From contig CM119268.1 in assembly GCA_051294375.1 (NCBI GenBank), forward strand, positions 45,437 through 109,436: a stretch of 64,000 bases of DNA, written 5' to 3'. Position numbers and translations under genes: made by a program. Positions 43,186 to 56,346 of the stretch are shown in pieces. This DNA is from Paraspadella gotoi. Its lineage: Eukaryota > Chaetognatha. Positions within the stretch are counted from its first letter, which is position 1. Every line of letters starts with the position of its first letter. The notes under the pieces are model-generated. The model worked only from the letters and a program-made list of their open reading frames with translations, did not search any database and had not been told where the DNA came from.

Positions 43186-44195
43186 GTAAGCAATGAAATT
43201 GTAAACTATGTATATAGTTAACATTGTAAATTTATTCTTAATTTATTTTACGTTTAGGTACAGGGTTGGGACCCTATGTACAGGGTTGGGACCCTATGTC
43301 GAGACAAAGATCAACGTCCTGCCCTGTCTGAACCATTTGAGGTACAATAATAAAATTTTTTTAGGGCTTTTATATACAATGAAAAAAAAACATTAAGCAA
43401 CTACAAGGCGTCGTGGAATGTTTTTAAAAAAAATTAGTCGTTTTTATGCGCGCGCATTGTATTGCATATGATAAAAAGCTCATATATATTAATATCTTTC
43501 AGTAGGTCGTTTCTGACATGACAGTGTTATGTCACTTTAATTCACCTGATTTTAAGCTTTTCATCACTATCCAAGTTAAGCCTATTTCATTTTTTTTTAG
43601 CTAAGTAAAAAAAAATTTTGGAAGATTATAATGAATATGCTTAAATTTTTCAAATACTTTATGTATGTCTTACCTTTTTGACGCTTTTATTTTGCATCAA
43701 CAAATCTTACATGATAAATTTAAATATCTGACAATATCGTTAATAAATATTTGATAAAAGTAACTTTAAATTAAAATCAAACCAAAACAGTAACTTATCC
43801 AAATCTTCCCTAATTTTTTTTTAACAAATTACCATGTACACCCTGCCAGAAGCATTATTATACTACAAATAATTACTTCCAAAAATATTTTTAACCTTTA
43901 TGTATTAGAATTAGATTTAACAGTATTCAAACATTTTCCTTCCAAACCTATCCATCAAAAAGAGCATAATATCAAAGAATTTCGAAACAGTTAATATATC
44001 GTCTAAAAGCTAAGAGAGAGTACTCTGCGAATATTTATTCAGATTTTTTAAATAATTAAGAGCTTTATTGTAATGATATTTTAAATTTTTGTCTAGATAT
44101 AGGGTCACACCCCTGTATAATGTATATATGTACAGCTCATTAACAATTGTATTGCTATTGTGTTAAACTTTCACATTTTGAGCAAATTAAACAAA
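43186..44195. other. AT-rich stretch, no gene
   Basis: A 20-bp direct repeat GTACAGGGTTGGGACCCTAT at 43258-43299 and otherwise AT-rich sequence. Twin at 50885-51890. Confidence 0.6.
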
Positions 44196-44720
44196 ATTAA
44201 ATCAAATCAACAACAACAACAACAACAACAACGACAAGGACCTTCGCTGCCAGATGACAGAAGAACTCTTGTTGCAGACGAGAAAATCTTTCCCATTTTT
44301 CATTTCCTACAAAAAAATTTAAAAATACTACTTTTTTGAAAAAAGAGGGTTTTTTGGTTTTGAAACTCTCTCTCTCNNNNNNNNNNNNNNNNNNNNNNNN
44401 NNNNNNNNNNNNNNNNNNNNNNNNNNNNNNNNNNNNNNNNNNNNNNNNNNNNNNNNNNNNNNNNNNNNNNNNNNNNNNNNNNNNNNNNNNNNNNNNNNNN
44501 NNNNNNNNNNNNNNNNNNNNNNNNNNNNNNNNNNNNNNNNNNNNNNNNNNNNNNNNNNNNNNNNNNNNNNNNNNNNNNNNNNNNNNNNNNNTCTCTCTCT
44601 CTCTCTCTCTCTCTGGGGAAGAAAACAAGGGATAAAAAACGAAACAAAACAAAAACAAAAGAGAAATCCTCTGTCGCTTCTTTTTTTTCATTTCAACGAC
44701 GAAAACAGAGAGGACATCTT
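44196..44720. other. (CAA)n, unique stretch, (CT)n around a 215-N gap
   Basis: N at 44377-44591, edged on both sides by CT repeats. In the twin this gap is filled at 52037-52310 by CT tracts around an ~80-bp unique segment. Confidence 0.8.
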
Positions 44721-46140
44721 TTACTCTTCTTTTTACTTTTCTTTTTACTTTTCTTTTTACTTTTATTTTTACTTTTCTTTTACTCTTCTTTTTACTTTTC
44801 TTTTACTCTTCTTTTTAGTTTTCTTTTACTCTTCTTTTTACTTTTATTTTACTCTTCTTTTTACTCTTATTTTTACTCTTCGTTTTACTTTTCTTTTTAC
44901 TTTTCTTTTACTCTTCTTTTTACTCTTCTTTTTATTTTTATTTTTACTCTTCTTTTTACTTTTCTTTTACTCTTCTTTTTACTCTTCTTTTTACTTTTCT
45001 TTTACTCTTCTTTTTACTTTTCTTTTTACTTTTCTTTTACTCTTCTTTTTACTTTTCTTTTAACTTTTCTTTTACTCTTCTTTTTATTTTTATTTTTACT
45101 TTTCTTTTACTCTTCTTTTTATTTTTCTTTTTACTTTTCTTTTACTCTTCTTTTTATTTTTCTTTTTACTCTTCTTTTTACTTTTCTTTTACTCTTCTTT
45201 TTACTTTTCTTTTTACTTTTCTTTTACTCTTTTTTTTACTTTTCTTTTTACTTTTCTTTTACTCTTCTGTTTACTCTTCTTTTTACTTTTCTTTTACTCT
45301 TCTTTTTATNNNNNNNNNNNNNNNNNNNNNNNNNNNNNNNNNNNNNNNNNNNNNNNNNNNNNNNNNNNNNNNNNNNNNNNNNNNNNNNNNNNNNNNNNNN
45401 NNNNNNNNNNNNNNNNNNNNNNNNNNNNNNNNNNNNNNNNNNNNNNNNNNNNNNNNNNNNNNNNNNNNNNNNNNNNNNNNNNNNNNNNNNNNNNNNNNNN
45501 NNNNNNNNNNNNNNNNNNNNNNNNNNNNNNNNNNNNNNNNNNNNNNNNNNNNNNNNNNNNNNNNNNNNNNNNNNNNNNNNNNNNNNNNNNNNNNNNNNNN
45601 NNNNNNNNNNNNNNNNNNNNNNNNNNNNNNNNNNNNNNNNNNNNNNNNNNNNNNNNNNNNNNNNNNNNNNNNNNNNNNNNNNNNNNNNNNNNNNNNNNNN
45701 NNNNNNNNNNNNNNNNNNNNNNNNNNNNNNNNNNNNNNNNNNNNNNNNNNNNNNNNNNNNNNNNNNNNNNNNNNNNNNNNNNNNNNNNNNTTTACTTTTC
45801 TTTTACTCTTCTTTTTACTCTTCTTTTTACGCTTCTTTTTACTTTTCTTTTACTCTTCTTTTAACTTTTCTTTTAACTTTTATTTTTACTTTTCTTTTAC
45901 TCTTCTTTTAACTTTTCTTATTACTTTTTTTTTACTTTTCTTTTACTCTTCTTTTTACTCTTCTTTTCACTTTTCTTTTACTCTTCTTTTTACTTTTCTT
46001 TTACTTTTCTTTTACTCTTCTTTTAACTTTTCTTTTTACTTTTCTTTTTACTTTTCTTTTACTCTTCATTTAACTTTTCTTTTTAATTTTCTTTTACTTT
46101 TCTTTTAACTTTTCTTTTTAATTTTCTTTCCCTCTCTTTT
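44721..46140. repeat. TTTTTACTTTTCTTTTACTC minisatellite with 481-N gap
   Basis: Pyrimidine-rich units made of TTTTTACTTTTC and TTTTACTCTTC in irregular alternation, 11-12 bases each, interrupted by N at 45310-45790. Twin at 52405-53057. Confidence 0.9.
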
Positions 46141-46935
46141 TACATTTCTTTATTAACTTATGTTTTTTATTTCTTCTTTTAACCTATCTTTTATTTCTTT
46201 TTTTCATTTAGCTTTTTTTACTTCTTTTATATGTTTTTCTTATGTGTTTTGAATTATATTTTCTCTCTTTTCTTTTAACATCTTATTATTTAGTTTCTCT
46301 TAATCACATTTTGGTCTATCTGTTGGTCTATTAGTGAACATTACGTTAAATTAATAGAGAGAGTAATATACGTTTTTTCTGCTTTCCCAACTTTTTTCTC
46401 CTAATTTCTTATTTATCTTTTATCCTTACTTTATTCCTTAATTTTTCCTTTCTTTATTTACACTTTTGTTTTTGATACTTTTTCACATTTTTAAACGTCT
46501 TAACCTTTTTCTTTTTAATTAATTGTTTGAGCTTACTTAGTATTAATAAGTATTACTTAGTATTACTTAGTATCCCTCCTTTTTTTCTTACTTCCTTCTT
46601 TCTTTTCTCCCCTTCTACCTGGCATTTATTTCTTCCTTACTCCCTTTCCTTTTATTTCTCCTTTTCCTTTCCTCCTCCCTTTCCTTTCTTTCCTCCTTTT
46701 TTTTTCTTTCCTCCTCCCTTTCTTTTCTTCCTCCTTTTTCTTTTCTCTTCCCTTTCCTTTCCTCCTCCCTTTCCTTTCTTCTTCCCTTTCCTTTCTTCCT
46801 CCCTTTCTAATTTTCCTCCCTTTCCTTTCTTCCTCTTTTTTCTTTCCTCTACTCTCCCTTTCCTTGTTTTTCTTCGTGTTTACTCCCCTTAATCCTTTTG
46901 AGTCTCGCGGCTTAAGTCGAGTTGATGAATGAATG
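46141..46935. other. T-rich then TTTCCTCC-rich stretch
   Basis: Pyrimidine-rich; CCTCCCTTTCCTTTCTT units at 46650-46860. No gene. Confidence 0.75.
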
Positions 46936-46939
46936 AGAA

Positions 46940-47479
46940 ATGAGAAAAACGATGATGACGACGATGATGACGACGATGATGACGACGAAGACAACGCAAC
47001 GACTACAAAGATGACAATGACGACGATGAAGACGACGACGATGACGATGTCGACGTTGATGACGACCATGTCGACGATGAAGACAACACAACAATTACGA
47101 AGATGACAATGATGATGAAGACGACGACAATGATGATGATGATCATGATGACGACGAAGACAATGCAACAATTATGAAGATGACAATGATGACGACGATG
47201 ACGACGATGATGACGACCATGACGACGACGAAGACAACGCAACGACCACGATGATGACGATGATGATGAAGATGACGATGATGACGACCATAATGACGAT
47301 GAAGATAACTCAATGACCACGATGCTGACGATGATGAAGTCAACGACGATGACGACGATGACGATGACGACAACGATGACGACGATGACGATGAAAACAA
47401 CTTTTTACGAGGCAATAATGAGAACAATGTCTGTGACTAAAAAAAAATGATTATCGTTATTGATAATTATGATTATGAA

Positions 47480-47535
<56 letters not shown>

Positions 47536-47577
47536 CGATGATAACGTCGGGGGCCAAAACAAAGTCCACGAAAAATA

Positions 47578-47611
<34 letters not shown>

Positions 47612-47612
47612 A
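46940..47612 (+). repeat. GAC/GAT/AAC triplet arrays
   Basis: Interrupted (GAY)n at 46948-47400, a pure GAT run at 47478-47540 and a GAC run at 47578-47611. All on the + strand. Confidence 0.9.
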
Positions 47613-48302
47613 TGATTTAAATGACGCCTCGCGGACAAATGAAGACCCAAAGGCGAAAGGAAACAATTGAAAAGAAAAACGGGAAAAAATATAATCAGAA
47701 TGAAGAAAAAGAATGGAAGACTATAACAATATTATATAAATTATATGTTATAAAGTACGTATCCTGATAACAATTGAACAAACTAACGAATGAGCTCATG
47801 AATGAACGAATTATTTGATGTGTTTAGAAAAAATGATAACCTACAGGTAAAAAAATATTATATTATATAATAATAAAAAGAAAATAAATCAAAATAAAAA
47901 AATAAAATAAATGAAATAAAGAAAGAAAAAATATTTGAAAAAAAATAGAAATAAAATGAAATAAATTAAAATAATAAAAAGAAACTTATGTAATAGAAAC
48001 AACATCAACATGGATAAAAACGATAAAAATATAAAAACGATAGAATATAATAAGAATAGCTTGTCATAAAGATAGAAGAAAAAGGAAAATCAGAGGGAAA
48101 AGATAGAAGAGGAAGAAAAAGATACCAAAAAAAATAAAAAAAAGAGAATGGAGATAAGAAAGAAAAAAAAATCACAAAAAGCAAAAAAGCTAAAAAAAAG
48201 CGGAGAGAAAAAAGCAACAGGTTCGTTGAGTTTGGTTGAAAAAAAAATTGAAAGGAAAAAAACTTTGGTCGAAATGTTTTGACTTTTTGGTGTCAAGAGA
48301 GA
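47613..48302. other. A-rich low-complexity stretch
   Basis: AATAAA, AGAAAA and ATAAAA runs; no gene or transposon recognised. Confidence 0.7.
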
Positions 48303-48385
48303 AAATAGAGAAAAGAAGAGAAGAGAAGAGAAGAGAAGAGAAGAGAAGAGAAGAGAAGAGAAGAGAAGAGAAGAGAAGAGAAGAA
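48303..48385. repeat. (AGAAG)n array
   Basis: About 16 units, directly before an S1 copy, as (TTCTC)n follows the minus-strand S1 copy at 25203-25476. Confidence 0.95.
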
Positions 48386-48392
48386 AAAGTAT

Positions 48393-48605
48393 GTAGTGGG
48401 GCATTGCATAAGTTCACTCCGCCGGTAAGCATGTCACCCTCATAAGTCATGACTACTAGGTACCGGGTTCATTCCAACCTGCGGGAAGCGTGAGGACGGC
48501 CGTAAACTGCCTTGGGAAAACCCTAAAGCCTGGTTCCAAGACCAGGACCCGTTCCATGGCTGCTAGAGGGATAGCCATCTTCACCCACTTAGCGCCTTAT
48601 CAACA
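48393..48605 (+). mobile_element. tRNA-derived SINE, family S1, plus strand
   Basis: GGGCATTGCATAAGTTCACTC start, B-box-like GGGTTCATTCC, GCGTGAGGACGGCCGTAAAC, CCTGGTTCCAAGACCAGGACC in pieces, CATGGCTGCTAGAGG and a TTAGCGCCTTATCAACA end. The A-box region is shortened. Confidence 0.75.
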
Positions 48606-49192
48606 AGGAAGAGAAGAGAAAAAAAAAGAGAAAAGAGAAGAAGAGAAAAAAAAGAGAAGATAAGAGAAAAGAGTGGACTGTAAAGAAAAGAGAGAGGAAC
48701 TAAAAAGAAAGATTTAAAAATAGAAGAAAAAATGAGAAAAATAAAGGAAATTATTTACTAATTTGAAACATTTTTACTAGTTACTGATAAAACTCGCATG
48801 ACATTTAAATTCCAGCCACTTTACAACTACGCCTTTTTGTCCACATTTCTGTCACACATTCTCGCCAAGCCTCACACTTCCCTACCCACATATTTGTCCA
48901 CGTCCCAATAAAACCATAAAGTGTCGCTTCTAAATCGGACTCCTATGACGTTCAGCTTTGACCCTTAGAATGACCTCACCCTTTTCGTCAGATCGTTTTA
49001 CCTCCCAGTCCAACTTATCTAACATTTTTAGCCTTGCATTGCAATAAGTTCACTCTGCTTCAGTGGAAAGCCCTCAAACTAGTTCCAGCCCGGACCCGTT
49101 AAAAAAGTTCAAACTTAACACTTACCTAAATCCTTAACCTTATTCTCTAATTCAATAACTAATCCTTAAACCTTAAAAAAAACCCTAACCTC

Positions 49193-49470
49193 AGCTTAGG
49201 TTAAGGATTTAGTGTTAGAGCTTAGTTAAGATTTAGTGTTAGAAGCTCTACACAAAACCTTAACCTAAGCTTAACCCTAAATCCTTAACCTAAGCTCTAA
49301 CCCTAAATCCCTAACCTAAGCTCTAAACCCTAAATCCTAACTAAGCTCTAACACTAAATCCCTAACCTAAGCTCTAACCCTAAATCCTTAACCTAACCTC
49401 TAACCCTAAATCCCTAGCATAAGCTCTAACCCTAAGTCCTAACCTAAGTCTACCTAAATCCTTAACTTTA
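49193..49470. repeat. Telomere-like minisatellite, second copy
   Basis: Same inverted arrangement as 41572-41790, with missing bases. Confidence 0.8.
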
Positions 49471-49790
49471 CCCCTAACCACAAATCTAATTTTCAAACGT
49501 TACCTTGAAAAATATGTCCTGTTATGTGATTCTATTGTGAAAAAATATTATGAAATTTTTTTGTATCACGATGCAGAAACGATTCGTGATTGACCGCATT
49601 CTCACTCAGCGCCAATCACCCACATCCTAAGCCCCTTTTATTGCCCACACTCCCCCACACTCTTCTTCTTTATCCATCAAACCAGCGCCTCTGCACCTCC
49701 TGACCCACAGACGTGAACTCTGACCTTTTCACATCTGCACCTCGCAACCGCCAGAGACCGTCGACTCTGCATCTGTTTTTTGAGAGTGGG

Positions 49791-49828
<38 letters not shown>

Positions 49829-50228
49829 AGAGAGAAGAGAGAGAGAACCCACAAAAGAGAGAAGGAGCAAGAAAAAAGAGAGAAAAGAGAAGAAAAACAA
49901 GATTAGTGCCCCCAAATCTGTTTTATAAAATTTTCAAATATTTTTAACCTCTTACAGATTTTACAGTTAGGTATTCTTTACTCTCAGTTATTTAGTAAAC
50001 GTTTTTTCGGCTATCAAAGACATATTCTCATAAATATCGCTTTACTATGTAACCAATCTTCACTATTTTAAAGAAACAAAAGCTCCAGGCTTCTTAAAAA
50101 ATTATTATTCCAGAAAAAAAATAGCATTATATACAAGTAAAAACTGAATTTTTGATAAAAATTATTATTTTCTTCAAAAGCATTTAACTCGTCCTTTTAT
50201 AAAATCGTTATGTACCAAATGTTAAATA

Positions 50229-50348
50229 TGTGGATAAGACGCTAAATGCGAAGTGGACTGAAGACAAAGGCTAAATGGAAAGGGTCCAGGCTTCGAACCA
50301 GGCTTGAGGTTTCCAGGCCCAACAAGGTCGGTGTACAAAGCTGACTAC
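50229..50348 (-). repeat. SINE S1 fragment, twin of 42525-42647
   Basis: Same internally deleted S1 fragment with indels. Confidence 0.6.
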
Positions 50349-52036
50349 CATATATCCTCTTTTTTACAAATTGTCTTTTCTTTTCTTTTCTTTTCTTTTC
50401 TTTTTTTATCAATTGTTTTCTTTTATTCTCAAATTTCCTTTCGCTCTCGTCATCGTCCTCTAAAAAATGCGATGAATTTAATCCCGAATTCAAAATCGCG
50501 TGAAAAACGATGTGGAAAAGTTTTATGTCAGAAGACGATGACATGACAGAATATGACGATGACAGAAGACGACAATGATGACGACGACAATGACGACGAC
50601 GACCATGATGATGACGACCGATCATGATAACGACGACTGTGATGAAGACGAGATGACGATGCGACGACGACGATGATTACGACGATGATGATGACAAAGA
50701 TGATTAATGGACAACTGATGATGATAAATGCGACAACGACAAAGATACGACGATGATAGAACGATGAGATGATGACATGAGGATGACAACGAAAACGACG
50801 ACGAAGGAGAAAGACAACAAAGACGATGAAAATGATGATGATGACTACAACGACGATGATGATGATGACGATGATCTAAGCGTAAGCAATGAAATTGTAA
50901 ACATGTATATAGTAACAATTGTAAATTTATTCTTAATTTATTTTACGTAGGTACAGGGTGGGACCCTATGTACAGGTTGGGACCCTATGTCGAGACAAAG
51001 ATCAACGTCTGCCCTGTCTGAACCATTTGAGGTACAATGATAAAATTTTTTTTAGGGCTTTTATATACAATGAAAAAAAACATTAAGCAACTCTCAAGGC
51101 CGTCGTGGATGTTTTTAAAAAAAATTAGTCGTTTTTATGCGCGCGGCATTGGTATTGCATATGATAAATAAAGCAATATATATTAATATCTTTCAGTGGT
51201 CGTTTCTGACATGAACAGTGTTATGTCATATCTTTAATCACTGATTTTAAGCTTTCATCACTATCCAAGTTAAGCCTATTGCATTTTTTTTAGCTAAGTA
51301 AAAAAAAATTTTGGAAAAGATTATAAATGAATATGCTTAAATTTTTCAAATACTTTATGTATTGCTCTTACCTTTTGAACGCTTTTATTTTGCATCAACA
51401 AATTTAGATGAATAAATTTAAATATCTGACATATCGTTAATAATATTTGATAAAAGTAAACTTTAAATTAAATCAAAACCCATAAATAACTTATCCAAAT
51501 CTTCCCTAATTTTTTTTTTAACAAATACCATTACACCCTGCCAGAAAGCATTATTTTACTTACAAATAATTCTGTCCAAAAATATTTTTAACCTTATGTA
51601 TTAGAATTAGTATTTACAGTATTCAAACATTTTCCTTCCAAACCTATCCATCAAAAAGAGCATAATATCAAAGAATTCGAAACAGTTAATATATCGTCTA
51701 AAAGCTAAGAGAGAGTACTCTGCGAATATTATCAGATTTTAAAATAATTAAGAGCTTTATGTAATGATATTTTAAATTTTGTCTGATATAGGGTCACACC
51801 CTGTATAATGTATATATGTACAGCTCATTAACATTGTATGTTATTGTGTTAAATTTACTTTCACATTTGAGCAAATTAAACAAATTAATCAAATACAACA
51901 ACAACAACAACGACAGGACCTTCGCTGCCAGATGACCAGAAACTCTTTTGTGCAGACGAAAAATCTTTCCCATTTTTCATTTCCTACAAAAATTTAAAAA
52001 TATACTTTTTGAAAGAGAGGGTTTTTATGTTTGAAA

Positions 52037-52099
<63 letters not shown>

Positions 52100-52196
52100 A
52101 GGGTCGAAAGTGTCAACTTTTCGAAACCGAAAATGAAATTCTCGCCTCCAAAAAAGGAGAGAGTCATGGGGCGTCTCTGCCATTCGGTTTCTCTTT

Positions 52197-52235
<39 letters not shown>

Positions 52236-53082
52236 GCTCTCTCATCTCTCTCTCTCTCTGTCTCTCTCTCCTCTCTTCTCACGTCTCTCTCTCTCTCTGT
52301 CTCTCTGTATAAAACAGAAAAAGACAAACAAAACAAAACGAAAAATCTCTGTCGCTTCTTTTTTTTTCATTTCAACGACCGAAAAACAGAGAGACATCTT
52401 TCTCCTCTTCTTTTTACTTTTCTTTTACTTTTCTTTTTACTTTTTTTACTTTTCTTTTACTCTCTTTTTACTTTTCTTTTACTCTTCTTTTTACTTTTCT
52501 TTTAATCTTCTTTTTACTTTTATTTTACTCTTCTTTTACTCTTATTTTACTCTTCGTTTTACTTTCTTTTACTTTTCTTTTATCATTCTTTTTTACTCTT
52601 CTTTTATTTTTCTTTTTACTCTTCTTTTTACTTTTCTTTTACTCTCTTCTTACTCTTCTTTTTTACTTTTCTTTTACTCTTCTTTACTTTCTTTTTACTT
52701 TTCTTTTACTCTTCTTTTTACTTTTTTTTCTTTTTACTTTTTTTTTTCTTCTACTCTTCTTTTTATTTTTCTTTTACTTTTCTTTTACTCTTTTTTTATT
52801 TTTCTTTTTTCTTCCTTATTTTCCTTTTACTCTTCTTCTTGTTTTTTACTTTTTTACTTTTTTTGCTCTTCTTTTTACCTTTTCTTTTATCTTCTTTTTC
52901 TACTTCTTTTTATTTTCTTTTACTTCTTTTTTTATTTTACCTTTTCTTTTTACTTTCTTTTACTCTTCTTTTTTTTACTCTTCTTTTCTTAACTGTCTTT
53001 TTACTTTTTTTTCTATTTTTATTTTTACTCTTCTTTTTACTTTTCTTTTCTTTACTCNNNNNNNNNNNNNNNNNNNNNNNNN

Positions 53083-53293
53083 ACAGCCACATATATTTTG
53101 TCAAACAGCATCAAGAAGATTGTAGTGTGGATAGATTTAAATATATTTATTGTTTAAACCATTAAGTCAGTAATAATTTCCGAGCTTAAATAGCAATAAC
53201 GTATCAATAATAAATGAAGGCTTCATTGGACTCATGGCTCTTATTGAATTTGGGATGGTAGATATTGTGGAACTTAATTGTCATTGTCGTCGT
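53083..53293. other. Short AT-rich stretch after a joint
   Basis: No feature recognised. Confidence 0.5.
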
Positions 53294-53936
53294 TATCGTA
53301 CTCGCGGAGCAACTCTATAAGTCACTTTTCAGTCGTCGCTCAGTCCGTGGGCGGTCGGTGGAAAAAATATCATATTTTGTTTTTTTGTGTCCGCGAGTCA
53401 AAATATGCGTTCGTTTAATCCGTCGAAAATGTTTCTACAAGAGTTAGGCCGAAGATTTAAGAAGAAAAAGTCGTATTTAATATTAACTTTTTATTTCATT
53501 ATCATAAATCCAGCCGGAAAAACTCATAAAAACTGAGTTTCCTCCGGGCGAAACAAATTTAGGAGATTAACGAAACTAAAGTCGAAAACGATTTTCTCTG
53601 CGGAATACGAACCCGCAAAAAATAGTTGAGCCCACTATGAAAAACTGGCCGAGAAAAGTTAAGAGAGAACAGTGGCGAGCGTGGTAACATATTTTACAAA
53701 CGGGTCCGTTATCACTACATTGTAAAATTCATATGAATTTGCTCATTTGGTTAAGACAGAAAAAACATCAAATCTAAGGGACTGCCTCGCGCCGCCTTCC
53801 AGGAATCGCTAAACTATAAAGATAAAAGAAAGAATTTGATACAGTTTAAGTGGTCATTTAAATACACGGGCTAAAAAATGGGTTTTTTTAGTCATGTCAT
53901 GTCATGTCATGTTATGTCATGCGGCGCTACACATTG
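53294..53936 (-). mobile_element. MITE-like element M1, interrupted minus-strand copy
   Basis: Starts GTACTCGCGGAGCAACTC and CTATAAGTCACTTTTC as in the reverse complement of 55144-55446. After about 380 unrelated bases, the M1 interior resumes at 53748 (TTTGCTCATTTGGTTAAGAC, GGGACTGCC, ATACACGGGC). It ends with (ATGTC)n and GCGGCGCTAC at 53927-53936. The middle may be an older insertion or a longer M1 subtype. Confidence 0.55.
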
Positions 53937-54300
53937 GATGAACCGATGTTGTTTTTCTTTAATTTTGTTTATTATAACTTTTCTTTGTTTATCCTTTTTC
54001 CTCTTTCAACTTAGACAACATATCCCTTTCCTTCTTTCCTTCCCTCCCTTTCCTTCTTTCCTCCCCTCCCTTTCCTTCTTTCCTCCCCTCCTTTTTCTTC
54101 TTTCCTCTCTTCCCTTTCCTTTTTTTCATTTCCTTTCTTATCTTGCTCCTTTCTCACTCTACCTCTCTACCTGTTTTTCCCCCCCTCCTCTTCTCCCTCT
54201 CTTTTCTCTCTCTCTATTCCCCCTCTTTCTCTTCCTCCCTTTTTTCCTCTCTCTTCTCCTCCCAAAAAAACCTTTATTGCCGACAACAGATGTTTTCCCT
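53937..54300. repeat. TTTCCTTC / CCTCCC pyrimidine-rich stretch
   Basis: CCCTCCCTTTCCTTCTTTCC units at 54030-54110, then CT-rich. No gene. Confidence 0.8.
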
Positions 54301-55051
54301 AATTAGAGCCAAATATTTTTTAGAGGCTCAAAAAAATATAGGGCGTGATAATTGGTTGTCAGTTTCCTTTATTAGTTTTTTGTTTCTATATTTTATGCGA
54401 TCGTTGTTTCTGTCGCTGTTGTTAATGTTGTTTGTTGAGAAGAGGTTGAATATCTTCCCTTATAATTAAGTTGTCACAAAGTGTTAGAGATAATGTTAAA
54501 TGTTAAAAGTTAAAAACCGAGTCATTTTAAAGAAAAAATAACATTTTATTGAACAAGTTTACATAGTGGAGGTTGGAATTTTTAGTAGGAAAAGAATTCG
54601 AGATCAAGTGAAAATTGAAAGCGAGTTTATTTCGGTAATGTCATCGAGTGAATAAAATTACAATGACTTGATCAATTGAACTACTTTGTCATTAATCAAA
54701 GAATTTGTCTTCTGTCATTAATCAAAGAATTCGAATGAAGGAATAAAATTTTATGCCGCTAATATTATTTAATAATATTATTTACATTTTTTTAATTCCA
54801 AAAAAAATTTCCGCTTCGATCTTCACTGCATAATTTTTTAAATATTTTTTAATTGTTTACAAACAAACAAGAACAAATGTGAAAGGAGCTTTAAAAAAAA
54901 AGAAAAAAAAAAGAAAAAAATGTTACGGTGCCGAAAACATCTGCTGGGTTAAAAAAAAAGAAAAAAAATAAGGCTGGAATTTAGGGTTTTTTTGTTTAAA
55001 GTTTTTCGATAAAAAATGGAAGAAAGAATGAGAAAGAGATAGTGAAAAAAT

Positions 55052-55107
<56 letters not shown>

Positions 55108-55143
55108 CGCATGGAATGAAAACAAGAACGGTAATTCAAATGT
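54301..55143. other. AT-rich stretch with (AG)n
   Basis: GTCATTAATCAAAGAATT is doubled at 54688-54731. (AG)n lies at 55054-55104. No gene. Confidence 0.6.
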
Positions 55144-55446
55144 GTTGCGCCGCAGTGAGTGCCATATCATTATTATTTATCATGACATAACGTGTCATGA
55201 CATGACATGACATGACTACATGACTACAATAGCCCTTGTATTTGCATCAAAATTCCGTCTTTTATTCTTTTAGTTTTAGGATTTCCTGAGGTTTTTTCTG
55301 TCTTAACAAAAGAGTAACCAATTATATGGAAATCATAAGCATTTTTAACGTAAGTGGAACAGACTGACAGACAGACATACCGACCGACAGACCGACCGAC
55401 CGAAAAGTGACTTATAGAGTTGCTCCGCGAGTATTCGCGGCGCAAC
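55144..55446 (+). mobile_element. MITE-like element M1, most complete copy
   Basis: 303 bp with terminal inverted repeats GTTGCGCCGC (55144-55153) and GCGGCGCAAC (55437-55446). Subterminal (CATGA)n lies on the left and a GACC/GACA repeat before the right end. An internal block contains AATTCCGTCTTTTATTC and GGATTTCCTGAGG. A second imperfect inverted repeat near the right end is GTTGCTCCGCGAGTA/TCGCGG. No coding sequence. No clear target-site duplication. Confidence 0.65.
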
Positions 55447-55734
55447 TAAAAAGGTTAAAACTTGATTAAGAAAAGTTCTCTAAAGACCCATTCAAGTTTT
55501 TTAATTCATTCTGGAAATTTAAATTCTTATAGAAAAAGGAAGAAGGGCAGACATGATAAGTGAAATAAGAAAGAAAAGTTGATAGGGAAAAAAATTGTGG
55601 TATCTAGAATAAATGATCATTGCAAAAAAGAAACGTTTATAATATACAGTATCATTTTTTTCGTTGTAACATTTCGTGACATAATAATTATGCAATCGTA
55701 ACCTCTAGAGAGTTTAATGATGGTTTTTTTTGCA
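55447..55734. other. AT-rich spacer
   Basis: No feature recognised. Confidence 0.5.
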
Positions 55735-55980
55735 ATGCCCGATTACATATACAATTAAAACATTCTTTGAAATAATATTCCATTTCATTGATAGGGAAAC
55801 CAGGTACTCTGGGATGAATAAACGAGACTGTGAGAGAATCTTGATTGAAAGAGTGTTGGAGGCAGTAGAATATAAACCACCAAAGCCTGCCAAAAGTCAG
55901 GGGCAAGATAGCTTATTTATTAAATGAATGGATAAATTTTATATTGGTTGTACAAATTTTATCAAATTCAGCTCCTTGTA
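55735..55980 (+). repeat. Dispersed repeat R3, longest copy
   Basis: GCAATGCCCGATTAC at the start resembles the S1 end. Then CCATTTCATTGATAGGGAAAC, GGCAAGATAGCTTATTTATT, GAATGGATAAATTTTATATT and GGTTGTAC. The middle to the end match 59250-59440 closely. Possibly the 3' region of a retroelement. Confidence 0.6.
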
Positions 55981-56346
55981 TTCTCTTTCTACCTCCTTTC
56001 TCCTTCCTCTTCTTTTCTTTATTCTTTTTTCTTCCTCTTCTTTTCTTTCTTCCTCCTTTCTCCTTCTTATTCTTCTTTTCTTCCTCCTTTATCCTTCCTT
56101 AAATAATCTCCTCTTTCTCAATTCCTTTTCTTCCTCTCTCCCCTTCTCTCCCCACTCCTCTCTCCTCTCTCGTCTCTCTTCTCTCCTCTCTCGTCTCTCT
56201 TCTCTCTTCTCTCCACTCTTCTCTCTCCCCTCTCCTCTATTCCCTTTAACTCTCTCATCTCTCATCTTATCATCAATCACAAAAATCAAAGGAGAAGTTT
56301 TTCTCTTTCCTCTCAGGGAAGAGAGAGAGAGAGAGAGAGAGAGAGA
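55981..56346. repeat. Pyrimidine-rich (CTT/CT)n stretch
   Basis: TTCTTCCTC and TCTCTCC runs; ends in (AG)n at the gap. Confidence 0.8.

Larger units (their letters stand above)
37720..45309. repeat. Duplicated block Z, first (clean, gapped) copy
   Basis: Matches 48745-53057 throughout, except that it carries the LTR element 38137-41536 and is gapped at 44377-44591. The second copy has frequent one-base indels. Confidence 0.85.
48745..53057. repeat. Duplicated block Z, second (gapless, noisy) copy
   Basis: Follows 37720-38136 and 41537-45309 without the LTR element and without the N gap. Ends at a 25-N joint (53058-53082). One-base indels are frequent, e.g. in the GAY array (50530-50880), where they break the acidic frame. 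Confidence 0.85.

Noticed and set aside
48303-48385. CRISPR array
   Set aside because: The tandem units have no spacers; it is a pentanucleotide microsatellite, and the genome is eukaryotic.
49530-49580. Target-site duplication of the LTR element
   Set aside because: Compared flanks 38132-38136 and 41537-41541 with the empty site near 49150; no matching 4-6 bp repeat could be found.
37720-53057. Block Z pair as a real segmental duplication with gene conversion
   Set aside because: Not excluded, but the one-base indel pattern and the adjacent 25-N joint fit assembly or haplotype duplication better.
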